The translations under genes were made by a program, and so were the position numbers. Source: Nymphaea colorata (taxonomy: Eukaryota; Streptophyta; Magnoliopsida; Nymphaeales; Nymphaeaceae). Taken from it: a DNA stretch of 64,000 nucleotides. Every line of letters starts with the position of its first letter. Position 1 is the first letter of the stretch. Positions 32,286 to 44,237 of this stretch are shown here, piece by piece. The notes under the pieces are model-generated. The model saw only the letters and a list, made by a program, of their open reading frames with translations. It was not told the DNA's origin and did no database searches. The stretch lies in assembly GCF_008831285.2 (NCBI RefSeq), contig NC_045138.2:11360571-11424570 (forward strand). The letters run 5' to 3'.

Positions 32286-34205
32286 CTTGGTGGGAGTAAA
32301 GGTGGAGCCACCCCAATCCATACCTAGGGCTGCTGCCACCTAGAGAGATTAACTTCACTATTGATCAGGTGCTTGGTATAGTGCCTCTCTCGAAGGCACC
32401 TTATAGGTTGGTGCATTGCAAGTTGGAGGAGTTGAAGAAGCAATTACAAGAAATGATAAATAGGGGTTTCATTCACACAAGATTGTCTCTCTAGGGCGTG
32501 CCATTATTATTTGTGAGAAAGAAGGATGACTCCCTTTGCCTGTTTATTGATTGTTGTATGCTAAACTAGGTAACCTTAAAAATAAGTACCCATTATCTTC
32601 TTGAAGATTTACTAGATCAATTAAAAGATGCATAAATGTTTTCCAAGATTAATTTGAGATCATGTTGTCATCAACTATGTATTAAGGAGGAAGATGTGTC
32701 TAAGGCTACATTTAGAACCTGGTATGACCATTATGAGTTTCATGTATTACCTTTTGGGTTTATTAATGCTCATGTTGTATTTATGGACCTAATAAACAGT
32801 GCATTCAGATACAATTTAGACTAGTTCATGATTGTATGCCAAATTTTCTACTGAAAGATGTCGGATTTATGAGCTACATTAGTTATGATCAGAGAGTGGC
32901 AGTAGATCCAACTAAAGTAGATGCAGTATAACTGTGGAAGTCGCCTATGACTCCTATAGTATGAGCTTTTCTTGGGTTGGTAGAATACTATAGGCGGTTT
33001 ATTGAGGGATTCACCTATATAGTTCTGCCCATGATTGCATTAATCAAGAAATAAGAGAAGTTTGTGTGCTCAGAGTCATGTGTGTAGAGCTTTTAGACAC
33101 TAAAGAAGAGGTTGACTATGACACCTGTTTCGGCTTTATCATCAGGAACAAAGGATTTGCAGTATATATTGATGCTTTAGTGTTTATGTATGGTGGGGTA
33201 TTAATGCAACACAAGTGTGTTATTGCCTATATTTCAGTTGGAAGTTGTCATGCATGACTTGAAGACGTGGCACCATTACCTTTATGGGGTGGATTAAAGT
33301 ATTCATGGATCATAAATCTCTAACTTAACTCTTTTTACAAAAGGAGTTAAATCTTCAATAATGTAAATGGAGAGAGTACCTGATGGATTATGATTTCAAA
33401 CTTTTTTATCACCCTGAAAAAGCTAATGTAGTAGCGGATCGTTGAGTTATAATTCTAGGTACTTGTTCACAACCTAGTTCATCACACATGGAAACTTATA
33501 GAGAATATGACAATATGACATCCATTTACAAATAACCGAGGTGTGATTTTTTTTTAGCCTTCAGTTCAGTCTGATTTATCAAAAATGATTTTGTAGAAGT
33601 AGAAGGAGAGTCCAGAATATACGCAGATGGGAACTCATTGTGAGTCAGGAGAGAGGGCTTTTTCTATGGATCTGAATGGAGGAGTCTAATTTCATAGATT
33701 GTGGGTGCCAGATAAAGAAACCCCTAAAGAGGAGACTTTTGGATGAGCTGCATTACTCATGATAAATCATTTATCTTGGTAAGAACAAGATGTATCAAGA
33801 TGTTAAATGTACTTTTTGGTGGCCAGGTATGAAGTCTAACATTGCTAATTTTATAGCTAGATGTTAGATATATCAACAGGATAAGTCAGAACATCAAAGT
33901 TCTTGTAGGTTATTACAATCTCTTGGGATTCCACAATCACAATGGCTTTCATTATGGGACCATCGAAAACTAAGAGACAACATGATGTCATTTAGGTTAT
34001 AGTTGATAAATTGACTAAGTCAGCTCATTTTTTACAAATTTGGGAGACTTGGTTTACAAATTCATTGCATGATCTATATATTGAAGGGATAGTCAGATTG
34101 CATGGAGTGCCACATACCATTGTGGTTAACAATCACATACATGTGCAAAAATTCATATCAATTTTGACCAACTTTATAATTTACATATTGAAGGTCCCAC
34201 CAACT
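32286..34205 (+). pseudogene. Ty3/gypsy RT-RNase H-integrase remnants, right half of the split element
   Basis: Continuation of the gypsy pol cut at 16579. RT: INFTIDQVLGIVPLSKAPYRL, LEELKKQLQEMINRGFI, then FSKINLRSCCHQLCIKEEDV, YEFHVLPFGFINAHVVFMDL (32345-32825). The catalytic YVDD block is missing. RNase H: HDLKTWHHYLYG (about 33245) and MDYDFKLFYHPEKANVVADR across frame changes (about 33380-33445). Integrase: WWPGMKSN region (about 33815), then LTKSAHFL.I and LYIEGIVRLHGVPH (34010-34115). The sequence loses similarity after about 34205. Many stops in every domain show this is much older than Tat-1. It is probably a chromovirus, judging by block wording. Confidence 0.85.
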
Positions 34206-35450
34206 GTTCTGAACTAGTTATAAAGGCACAAACCACATAAATATATAAACAAGTCAAATAACGATCACATAGATGTTTGCAAGCCAAAACTATCAGATCT
34301 ACTAAATCAACCTTGTTCACTATTGTGGTGCACCAAAATCACCTTAAAACAATATAATTTCAGAACATGAGTAAGATTTCTCGTACTCGAGAGGCCCACC
34401 AACGATGTGTGTGTGAAGATGTAGTTCACATATCGACAACAATATGTCACAACATTATAAGAGGAGGATATACACCAGATGAATATCAAATATGCATTGC
34501 TTTATTTAGTCATCGTTGAAATTCAACCATAGGGTACAATCACGGGTGTTACATTGTTTCCATGGTCATCTTTTACTCAATTTTCAGTTGTTTAAAATAC
34601 TATTCTAGTCAGCTTCTCCACTGATCGACTCTCATGAGATGTTCTCTGCTTATAGATTCTAAGAGTAAGAGAGAAAACTAAGGCATCTACCGTGCCTTGT
34701 CCTATTGAACCTGGACCCTCATGAGCTGTAGGTTGACATTGGGACAAGAGTCTCATCAGACTTCTCACGTCTAAGCACACTACAACACCTTCAAGGTCAA
34801 ATCACCAGGCCCACAGACGGAACTTTGTCATTATTCAGACAACTCCCATTGAGTATTCTTAGTTGGTACAAGACAAAGAACTATCATCCTCGTACAATTA
34901 CAATTGCAAACTGTTGCTCACGACCCTCAAATCTGTGTCGCTCCACTGAGCTTCTAATTCACCTTATTATTAATCAATACGTGATCTTTTTATCATCATA
35001 TATGAATGACAATTATTTTAAGCATGATTCATGCATTTCAAGCAATCTGATTGGATTTAAGCATTAAATATAAAAATTGAAACATGCAAAGACAAGAACT
35101 TAAAAAGATCAATTGATTGGCTCACAACTGGCAAACCTAAAGTCATGGGTGATCTCTAAGTTCGCAAGTTTATGCAAATTAAGGACTGTTAGGTTAACCT
35201 AACTTACCACAAAACTATGTGTTTAAAATAAAAGCTGAGGGTCAGACTAGGTTTTTCAGGTCTAGGCTTGAGCCCAGAACTAGCTGGCCTAGCCTGGCAT
35301 CGGCCAAGCCTTGGCTTGGTCATGGCATGGCCATGGCCAGCTAGCCATGGTAAACTGGCTTAGCATGGCTAGCCATCCCTGGCTGGCTCAGCCCAGTCAT
35401 AGCTGACTTGGGTCGATCAACCAAGCCAAGCTGGTCTGATGGTATGGCCC
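34206..35450. other. Non-coding, unassigned sequence
   Basis: No gene seen. GGGTGTTACA at about 34545 resembles a Ty3/gypsy LTR end. 35230-35440 is a run of GGC/CCATGG/CTAGCC words with GGCCATGGCC palindromes but no element boundaries. It is presumably the remaining 3' part of the old gypsy element and its surroundings. Confidence 0.5.
35446..35450. repeat. Target-site duplication GGCCC (left, copia-2)
   Basis: The same five bases occur at 39241-39245 next to the opposite LTR end. Confidence 0.9.
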
Positions 35451-35696
35451 TATAGAAACACGAAAAATAGGAAAAAAGAATATGATGTAACATGGAAAAA
35501 CCCTCAACAAGAGGGAAAAAACCACAGATGATGAGGAACTAGTGCTCACTAGCAACCAGACTCTCTCTCTCTTAAGATTTCATTAACTCTCACAAAATTA
35601 GGGTTACAATCTTTAAGTAAGGCCCAACAAGGGCTACACGATGGATCGGGTATGGATCCAGACCCAGTCTCGAGACCCATCTAATATGTTTCAAGA
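35451..35696 (-). repeat. 3' LTR of copia-2 (246 bp)
   Basis: It matches 38986-39240 nearly base for base. Both termini carry one substitution compared with the 5' LTR (TATAGAAAC for TGTAGAAAC, and TTTCAAGA for TTTCAACA), so the canonical TG/CA ends are lost here. Confidence 0.93.
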
Positions 35697-36410
35697 CTCC
35701 CCCTCAAGTTGGGCATACATATCAAACATGCCCAACTTGGATACATTTCTCTCCAACGAAGTCGAAGATAGAGCTTTCGTCAGAACAATAACATCAGTTG
35801 TTTGGTCTTCAGACCTCATGTAAGGAAGTACAAGTTCTTTAGCATCAATTCTCTCTCGAATGAAATGTCGGTCAATCTCAACATGCTTTGTTCTGTCATG
35901 AAGCATAGGGTTGCTGGCCAAGTTGATTGCAGACTTGTTATCACAATACATCTTCATTGGTTCTTCAACCTTTATACTAATATCAATCTACAATACTTTT
36001 AGCCACAAAAGCTCTGAAACTCCCATAGCCACTGCTCTGTATTTTGCTTCAACACTGGAACGAGAACAAACATCTTGCTTTTTACTTCTCCACACTGTAA
36101 GATTCCCTCCCAAATAAATACAATAGCCATAGGTGGACCTCCTAGTGTCGATACAGCCTGCCCAGTCTGCATCTAAATAATCTTCAATCCCAACAGTGTC
36201 CTGCTTGACATACAAAAGACCTTTGCCAAGATTTCTCTTCAAGTAGCACAAGACCCTGTCAACAGCCTTCAAGTAGGCATCCATGGGAGTATGCATGAAC
36301 TGACTCATCACATTTACAGCAAAGGTAATATCAGGTCTAGTGAGAGTAAGATAAATCAACTTCCCTACAAGACATTGATATCTTCTTGCATTGCATAAGT
36401 CCACTTGGGA
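35697..36410 (-). pseudogene. Copia-2 RNase H and RT tail
   Basis: Reading leftward from 36404: CLVGKLIYLTLTRPDITFAVN, the block after the RT core, then SQFMHTPMDAY, VLCYLKRN.GKGLLY, DADWAGCIDTRRST.GYC (first RNase H Asp), GGNLTVWRSKKQ, SSVEAKYRAVA (Glu), then YCDNKSAINLASNPMLHDRTKHVEIDRHFIRE (Asp). The frame changes near 35985. The RT core that should precede it is missing; a junction at about 36365-36410 joins the pre-RT linker directly to the post-RT block. Sequence quality of the remaining blocks is good. Confidence 0.9.
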
Positions 36411-37140
36411 TCACTTTGAGCCTCAACAACATTCCTGGGAATTATAGCCAAAGAAAGAGAACATACAAAACATTTGTAGTCCTTGCTCAGTGTAGAATAT
36501 GAAACAAAGTTACCAATAGGATGTTGAGTACATGACCTGACACCCTTTCGCAGGGCGATGGGAAGATCTTCACTTGCAATAACAGTCTGAATCTCTTCTT
36601 CAACAGGTTGCTTCTGAGCACGACTTGGGTCATCTAGGGAAGGAGTAACTGGATTGGGAGTAGAATTCTCACTACCTGTCATCTCATCAGTACATACTCT
36701 TCGCCTAGAGTAAACTTGCCCAAACAAATGATTGCATTCCTCACCTGCTCCAGTAGAACACTCTCCATTTTTCTCCTATTCAAGCACCTCAATAGAAGGA
36801 CCAACCGATTCACTCCTGTAGTCCAAAAAATCTGTAAACAGAATTTCCTGACTCGAAGAATACTCTTCCTTTGACATAGAATTCTCCCCCTGAAGAGGAT
36901 TCTCACCAAAATAGGAAGCATGTTCAAGGAAAGTGACATCTTTGGTAACATAGGCACGACCAGTGGAAGGGTCCCGACACTTATACCCTTTTTGAGTGGG
37001 AGAATAACCTAGAAATATGCCCTTAATAGACCTTGGATCAAGCTTTTTAATGTGAGGACTATGATTGTGAATAAAGCAAACACAACCAAAAACTCTTGGT
37101 GGAAGAGATAAAGGTTCACGACTCCCCGGTAACATAGAGT
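36365..37140 (-). pseudogene. Copia-2 integrase C-terminus and pre-RT linker
   Basis: Integrase C-terminal blocks read PPRVFGCVCFIHNHSP, IKGIFLGYSPTQKGYKC and GRAYVTKDVTF (about 36930-37135). Then comes a Pro/Ser/Glu-rich linker with DLPIALRKGVRSCTQHPI (about 36540-36600), followed by W.YAMQED, the first block of copia RT. Reading stops there at the RT deletion. Two overlapping frames show a frameshift near 36700-36780. Confidence 0.85.
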
Positions 37141-37155
37141 GAGGCGTCTACCCAT

Positions 37156-38241
37156 TCAACACACGACTAGGCAACGGTTTATAAGATACGCACTGGTCAA
37201 CACAGCATCCTCCCAATACCTTTTTGGAACATGACATTGAAAAAGAAGAGCCAGAGTCATATTCAATAACTGACGATTCTTTCGTTCAGCAACTCCATTT
37301 TGAGGAGGAGTATAACTACATGAAGTCTCTTGAACAATTCCCTTTTTTCGAAAGAAGCTATCAACAGACTGACACATATACTCACGAGCATTGTCAGATC
37401 AAAAGGCCTTAACAGATGCTCCATATTGAGTTTCCACATAAGCAATGAAAGTCTCTATGACAGTAAGAACTTTACTACGGTTTTTCAACAAGTAGACAAT
37501 AGTGTTACGAGAACAATCATCTATAAAGGTGATAAAATACTGAAAACCATGACAAGAAGGAATCCGTGAAGGCCCCCACATATCATAATGAATCATGGCA
37601 AATATTGCATGAGACCGATGGCTAGACAAAGGGTATGAAGCCCTAACATGTTTGGCCAGGTGATAGACATCACAGGACACCATAGTCATATCTAACCTGG
37701 AACATAAATCAGGAAACAACTGTCTAAGAAGTGCAAAAGGTAGGTGTCCAAGGCGCTCATGCCAACGTAGAATCAACTGAAGGGAGTCCTCTCTGTTCTT
37801 CGTTGCTTGACTGACTACCGTCATGAGAGCCTGAGCAGTACGCATAGGTAAACGATATAGCCCGTTAGAAGTTAGACCAATCCCAATCCTCTTCCCTATC
37901 ACCAAGTCCTGCATAACACAGTGATCAACAAAAAAGATAAGTTCACAATTCAACTCTTTCGTGAACTTGCTAACCGACAAGAGGTTCAAGGGAAGATGGG
38001 GAACATGTAGAGCACTGTGGACTAAGAACTTGTTCAAAAGTGGGAGACTCCCTTTCCTAGCCACAGAGATAGATGAACCATCAGCAAGAGAAACACGTTC
38101 CTTTCCTGACGAAAGCTTATACCCATGAAAGACTTTAGGATTGCCGGTCATGTGGTGAGTAGCGCCATTTTCGATGATCCACTCTCCCATACGGGAATCC
38201 GCCATCACGTCGATAGAACACCCAAATTTCTCCCGAAACAA
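37156..38241 (-). pseudogene. Copia-2 protease, pre-integrase and integrase core
   Basis: The longest retained frame of the element. Protease: WIIENGATHHMTG, with Glu at the expected catalytic Asp, then VSLADGSSI and ALHVPHLPLNLLSVSK. GAG-pre-integrase: WHERLGHLPF...CDVYHLAKH, where one zinc-binding Cys is Tyr. Integrase: IHYDMWGPS (first Asp), FITFIDDCSR, a TGA near 37397, SDNAREY (second Asp), then PPQNGVAERKNRQLL (Glu) and YWEDAVLTSAYLINR. The D-D-E triad is all present. The start at 38241 is the first ATG of the frame, not a known polyprotein start, since gag is gone. Confidence 0.9.
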
Positions 38242-38973
38242 AAAAGTGCACCAACACCCAAATCAAAGCTGATAACAATGCCAAGAGGAATAGCACCAAA
38301 GCCCAACAAGAGTCTCAGGGGCTGTAACACCCGGTGTCATAGGACGGCGACGCTAGGCGGCACAAACAACAAAGCAGGAGACAGTCGCCTGACCCACACA
38401 ATAGACGCTGGGTACCTACAGTGACAAAGGGCAGCCACGGCAATTAGGAGCACACAGCAACTGGCGTGAGCAAAGGTGCTGGAACTCTACAGCAGATCCC
38501 ATAGGAGAACACTGACGGAGGGAGTATAGGCAGCGCTAGACGAAAAGGGCAACACTGAACTGAACGAACAGGAACCGTCGGGCGGTGCAGAGACAGAGGG
38601 CTGTCGAGCGAGAGCAGGAAGCAAAAGAGGCGTCAGGTGAGTAACGACTAGAATCGTGCAGCAGAGAGAAGAGCATTGGCAGGCAGAACTGAGCAGAACT
38701 GGCGATGCTGAGTGGGGCGATGGTGGAGCAGGATACCACAACGGCAATCTCCGGTAGCGGCAGTATACCGCAGCAGTGATGTCTGGTGGCAGCACTGGTG
38801 TTAGGCAAAAGGACAATAGCAACGAAAACAGAGAGATGCCAGTGAGATGTCGAAACTTCACGGCAGCAGCATTCGCAGCAGCGACAGTGGTGGAGGCGGC
38901 GGCAGCAGCAGCGAGTGAGGGAACGGTCAGGACTAGAACTTCACGATCGCGAAAAAATTTCCCAAACTCGTTG
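38242..38973 (-). other. Copia-2 leader in place of gag
   Basis: About 730 bp between primer site and protease. It is GC-richer than the surroundings and contains CAGCAG/GGCGGC-type words (38860-38920), giving Ala-rich peptides on one strand, but no Gag blocks (no zinc knuckle, no UBN2-type Gag domain). I read it as untranslated leader or replacement sequence fused straight to the protease. Confidence 0.6.
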
Positions 38974-38985
38974 GCTCTGATACCA
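38974..38985 (-). other. Primer-binding site, initiator tRNA-Met type
   Basis: Reads TGGTATCAGAGC on the minus strand and abuts the 5' LTR of copia-2 with no gap. This is the standard plant copia primer site. Confidence 0.95.
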
Positions 38986-39240
38986 TGTAGAAACACGAAA
39001 AATAGGAAAAAGGAATACGATGAGCACGATGTAACGTGGAAAAACCCTCAATAAGAAGGGAAAAACCACAGATGAGGAGGAACTGGTGCTCACTAGCAAC
39101 CAGACTCTCTCTCTCTTAAGATTTCATTAACTCTCACAAAATTAGGGTTACAATCTTTAAGTAAGGCCCAACAAGGGCTACACGATGGATCAGGTATGGA
39201 TCCAGACCCAGTCCCGAGACCCATCTAATATGTTTCAACA
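38986..39240 (-). repeat. 5' LTR of copia-2 (255 bp)
   Basis: On the minus strand it starts TGTTGAAACATATTAG and ends TTTCGTGTTTCTACA. It matches the 3' LTR at 35451-35696 with few differences and one small indel (about 39020). Confidence 0.95.
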
Positions 39241-39245
39241 GGCCC

Positions 39246-40989
39246 TAATGGTTGGGTGGTACCATTGGAATCAACTTAACGAAATGAGTTGATGGTACGA
39301 CATGCGTCCTCATAGGCTGGACTATTCACTTAAAACTATGAAAATGTCCCTACATAAGCACACTAGGTAAACAATAATCTGATTGTCAAAATTAAACTCC
39401 ATTTCTGTAGACATGCTTTAGAGATAGTGAGGAATCTGAATATGCATTAATAAATGCAAATGGATACAGTATGACTTGAAGAATCGCATTTTCCTTGTTT
39501 TTAACAAAATAAAGACTAATTTAAAAAATTTAAAACTATACAGCTATGCATAGGGTGACCTACATGAGCTACTGGTCATCCACATGGTCTTTGCTCCATC
39601 ACAAGTATGTTATCTCTTTGTTCTCTTTTCTTCTTTCCCTCTCTTCTCTTTTCCTTCTCTCTTCTTTGTCATTCTCACTTCTCTCTCTCTTTTCCTTCTT
39701 CTCTCCCTCTATTTTTTCTTTCTTCACACTTAAAGCACCTACCTTGAAAGGGATGGTGCTCACTCTCTAATAGTTATCCTAAAGATAATGTAATATAATA
39801 TATATTTTATTTTATTATTATTATTATATTTTATTATCTTATTTCATTAATAATCAAGCTCAACTTTAATTAATCTTGTTTAGCTATAAAACATGTTTAG
39901 CTTAATCAGTGCTTAGAATCTAATCTTTTACTTCGACCAAAATTTCCATGTCAATTTCTGAAATTCCAATCTACAATTCTAATTTTACCCTTGACAATTT
40001 CAAAAATTCCCTTCATGCCCCCTAAGATAAATTTATTATAATTTGCAATATACATGTTTGTTTCTCATTCTGATCGAACGTACATGAAGCATGCTTTGTG
40101 CTCTACTTCTGAGCATCCAAACTCTTATAGGTGAGCAACGTAATTCTGGGTAAATAAACATAAAAGCTTTTAATAAATGCATTAAAAAATGGAGGTCATA
40201 CATCTTTGGCTGAGGAAGGGGACCATATTTTCTTGAGAGTTTCGCAATGAAGGGCGTTTTCATATTTGGTAAAAAGGACAAGCTCAATCCACAATATATT
40301 GGACATTTTGATATTCTAGAGAGGAATTCGAGGTGGAGGATAATCTTTCCTAGGAGGAAAAGCCCTTGGGTATTGTGGATGAGCAAGAACAAGAATGAAG
40401 ACAATCCCAATTGTTAAAGCCAAATGGCAGCATCATGGAGTGGCACAGTGCACATGCAAACCTAAGGTCGAGATGCAGTCATGATACCCTCAATGCAGTA
40501 TGATACCCTCAACTATTTGCTCATCCTTAGAAAATTTCGTAGACCAATTTTCCAAGGGAATAGGAAATAAAATGCCCTAGAATGTGGGTACTTTTTGAGC
40601 CCATACCTTTATATTCTTAAGCTACTTGTATAAGTTGATAGTTGTAGAGGTCAACTTTCATGTGAATTGGAGTCTATAGATGAGACTAGTATAGATGTAT
40701 AGAGCTCATGATCAGCTCTTCAACGATACTAACCATGCCAAAACTGGATTGTGGGAGGTGAAGAACTGGTCCATAGAACTTTGAGTTCATTAGAGAATTA
40801 TGAAAAACTTAAATTCAATTTTTAATAATTGGTGAGCTACTTATCTGCAAATGTCGGGTACTCTTAAGAAAATTAATGCAAGATAGTATGTGGATTAGTA
40901 ATTTGGTTAATCAGGGGATTAGTGATCAAACAAGATTAACATACACGTAAGTATCATTAAGTATAGATTAACCTTAATTAATCTGAGAT
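39246..40989. other. Non-coding, unassigned sequence
   Basis: No gene recognised. A CT-rich tract lies at about 39610-39725 and an A/T-rich stretch at about 39785-39850. This may include the outer part of the 3' LTR of the old gypsy element, but I could not align it to the sequence left of 5890. Confidence 0.45.
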
Positions 40990-42818
40990 TAATTTGAACT
41001 ATTCCATAATTAAAGGCTACTAAAAACCTTGGAGCTTAAATGGGAAAAGCTTAAAATCGTGGATAAAAATTGCTTGACCCCCATCACACACTCTGAGAGA
41101 AAGAGAGGAGAGAAAGAGAGAGAGAGAGAGGGAGGGAGAGAGAGAGAGAGAGGGAGAGAGAGAGAGGGAGAGAGAGAGAGAGGGGGAGAGAGAGAGTTTT
41201 GGCCAAGGGAGCAGGAGAAATCAGTGAGCTCAAGAATACTCATCTGAGAGTCTTTGGGCTCTTAAATCATTAAATATTAGAGTTATTTCAGGTATGGTGC
41301 CCTGGGGTTTCCTTTTTGCTCTCAGTATTGATTTTGATTCATTTAATGCATAATTTTGCACTGCATAGAAATTGTGCCTTTTTCTAGTGCTATACAAATT
41401 GCTATCATTTATTTGACAAGAAACAATGTAGTGGAGGTGATTATACAAACCCCAAACTGGCTAGTTTATGAAATAGCAATTTGGGGCTTGTTGTTTGAGA
41501 AGTTTACCTCACAGACACATTCTATGTGTCGAAAGATGGTAGAGAGGGCAGGAATTGGGTTATATTTGTTGCAAGACTTGTTTTGAGTTTCTTACATGCT
41601 ATGTATACATGTCTCTTATGATATCTTATGTAGGTGTACTTGGGATATATGATAAGTGGAGGCTAAAGTTGTGGTTGGCGCAATTATGATATATAAGTGA
41701 GGTTGACCTTTCTAAGAGGCCTGATGGGCTGCATATGTTTAGATAGACAGGTTAGCTGTGGCTACGTGGTTGTATTTTCAAGCATACAAGTCTAATTGTG
41801 TACCATGTTGAGTTTATGTGACCTTGATGTGCTGTTTTGTTTTAGTGGTTTCTAATTGATGATCTAATGTTGCAAATCTAAGTATAAGGTGGACGTAGAG
41901 CTATGGCCTCGGCCAGATTTAGCGTAAATGTACCATACCTGGATATCAGTCAAGCCCATTCTAAAAAGGGTTGGGTTGGTATTGCAGGGTCTTAGGTTTC
42001 GAGAACAAACTCATCGAGAATGAAGCATATTGTGAAGTACTCCTCACCAGGGCTCTAGCAAGGAGTCCATCTCCATATAAAGTACGAGATGTGGTACAAC
42101 AGAAGCTATAGCTGAGCTCAGCCTAGTTGGGAGTTACAACAAGGTTATCCCAAGTTTTACTATTCCTAGTGACTCAGTTGTTGTGTATGATGACCGTAAG
42201 CTATACAATGGTGTTGTGGAGCTATAGGTTCCATTAAAATGCTATTTATTGCTAAGCTGGAAAACCTCGTGCATTTCTATTATACCTATGCTATTTATGT
42301 TTGATTGGATGATGTATGTGTGGACCTTAGGGATATGCCTTACTCATAGTTGTCTTTGATGCTTGTTGATGTTTGTTTTCACGTACTCACCCTAAGGAGG
42401 ATGATGCCTCAAGATTGTAATAATGTCGGGATAGAAGGTGATCCTTGGGCAGTATGACCGACACTAGTCCTTGCCCAGTTTTGGTCATGAACATGTTTTG
42501 TGTACATATGGCCTTGTAAAGTATTGCCATTTTGTATAGTTATCATGTTATGATGTATCAATATTTATGTTTTGGCTATGGGATATTGTGTTTTTTGTAC
42601 AGTACACCCACTGATGCATCACTCTAATAGAGTATAGCATATATAAGCATAGGATAGGTCGAGCCATGCATCAATTACACTAGCTGCTTTTATATTGTGT
42701 CATAGGACAGGTTGTTCTATTCACCAATTACAAAAGCAAACCAGATACACTATGCATGCATCACATAGATTGCACCATGTTTGTACAAAATGAATGGTTG
42801 TGGGTATCGTCATTTATG
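40990..42818 (+). repeat. LTR-like repeat A, 3' copy (uninterrupted)
   Basis: It aligns in the same orientation with 5890-6251 plus 9342-11248. It reads straight across the site (about 41350-41375) where the first copy carries the 3.09-kb insertion. It includes a GA-rich block (41094-41198). It probably represents the 3' LTR of the old gypsy element. Divergence between the two copies is high, much more than between the Tat-1 LTRs. Confidence 0.65.
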
Positions 42819-44237
42819 GGTTGCATCACTTCATAGAGTGGATAAAAATCATTCTTTATTCTCATTTAGTGTTGTTGAGTGATGATACAGAGAACAATTA
42901 TGTTTGCCCTGAGCCCACCTCTCAACCCTCATTTTGTTATGTCTTGCCTGATTTGCTTGAACTAGTTTAGATCATCCTTTCCTTACAGATTGATACTAGG
43001 ACCCTACAACCAGTTGGTTGTCAAAGTCATTGACATTTCTAAAACTTTGATTTAGTTAGTTTCATTGGACTTCTCTTCATAGTTGATATCACAGGTTCAT
43101 TGACATCTTCTCATTCAATTGCCTTCAAAACAATTAGGAATTATTCTTCTCCCGAGAAAATATTGAAGTCACAATGTCGCCCTTTTAGGAGAAAACATTT
43201 GAAAGTCATATGATGGTTTCATCATCAAATGTTATCTTTAAGTTAAAAAGCTCCAAATCTAAAAGTTCATCTCACAAAACAAAAGTCTTGAAAGCTTTGA
43301 AAATTTTAAAATCTCTGTGCACTGATGCACAAGATCTGAGCACAAAAGTGCAAAGTTTGAGTGTCATATTAGAAGTTCTTGTGCTGAATTATGAGTTCCT
43401 TTCATAGAAGCACGACTTCCATATATCTAAATATGAGTTATATATGCCAATTCACAAGTTCCCTTTGCTGAAGCACAAGTTCCATGCACCGAAGTATCAT
43501 TCTATGAACACTTTTTTTTTCTTCTTTTTTTTTCAAATTTTCAACTTTCTTTTGCTGTTTATTTTTCTTCTGATTTCTTGGTTGGCTGCTTTGTATCTTT
43601 TCTTTCAGTACTTGATTTTTTCTTTTTCTTTTTCTTTTTTCTTTCTTTTATCAGGTCAATCTTCACTTTTGAGGGAAATACCTTACTACCCAAAGGCTAC
43701 TACAAAGCTCTGCTACTTTGGTGATTGTACATAACATTGTCGTTGTCGTATGCAGTTTTATGCCATACAAGCTTTGCACTAACTCCCAAAAATAGTTAGC
43801 CTTCGGGTTGTAGAACACCCATGTTCTTACTTGCTCAAGTTCAACATGCTTAAGTAGTATGACAAGACAAAATTTCATAGGTCACATAACTTTGTAGAGT
43901 GGAAACACATTAAGCTTTACACCCATCTGGTACTCTTGAGTTTTGTCCTGGAGGAATGGCCATACTTGTCTCAAGGCCACCTCTTAACACTCATTTCATC
44001 ACATCTCGTCTACTTCACTTAGACTTACTTAGATCATTGTTCTCAAACAAATTCTTGCTACATCCCTATACCCACTTGGTTATCAAAGTTAATGACATTT
44101 TCTGAACTTTCTTTTCCTCAATTTCAGTTGATTCTGCCCCATGACTAATATCATAGTCTTATTGAGACCTTTATTTTCGATTACCCTAAACAACAATTAG
44201 AAATTTTTCTTCTCTTAAGAAGATATAAAAGTCATGG
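42819..44237. repeat. Direct repeat pair of ~350 bp, non-coding
   Basis: 42827-43175 and 43878-44237 align in the same orientation. Shared blocks are CATA(G/A)CTT...GTAGAGTGGA, GCCCACCTCT(C/T)AA, TAGATCAT, ACTTGGTTATCAAAGT(T/C)A(A/T)TGACATTT and TCTTCTC...GAAAATAT. The second copy ends exactly where the Tat-2 5' LTR begins. The 700 bp between them contains pyrimidine-rich runs and no gene. Confidence 0.7.

Larger units (their letters stand above)
35451..39240 (-). mobile_element. Complete but internally deleted Ty1/copia element (copia-2), 3.79 kb
   Basis: Minus-strand element with two ~250-bp LTRs, a perfect GGCCC duplication, a perfect 12-base tRNA-Met primer site next to the 5' LTR (38974-38985, reads TGGTATCAGAGC on the minus strand) and a polypurine tract (reverse of CTCCCCCTCAAGTTGG, from 35697). 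Gag is missing between the leader and protease, and the core of RT including the YVDD block is missing. It therefore keeps the sequences acted on by replication proteins but cannot make a full set of them. It is a non-autonomous, deletion-type copia. Confidence 0.95.

Noticed and set aside
35230-35440. GGCCATGGCC/CTAGCC-rich stretch as a regulatory cluster
   Set aside because: It looks like simple word expansion with no boundaries or neighbouring gene.
38487-38996. 169-residue Ala/Ser/Pro-rich frame as a candidate Gag of copia-2
   Set aside because: It overlaps the primer site and leader and has no Gag domain or zinc knuckle. Its composition comes from GCAGCA words.
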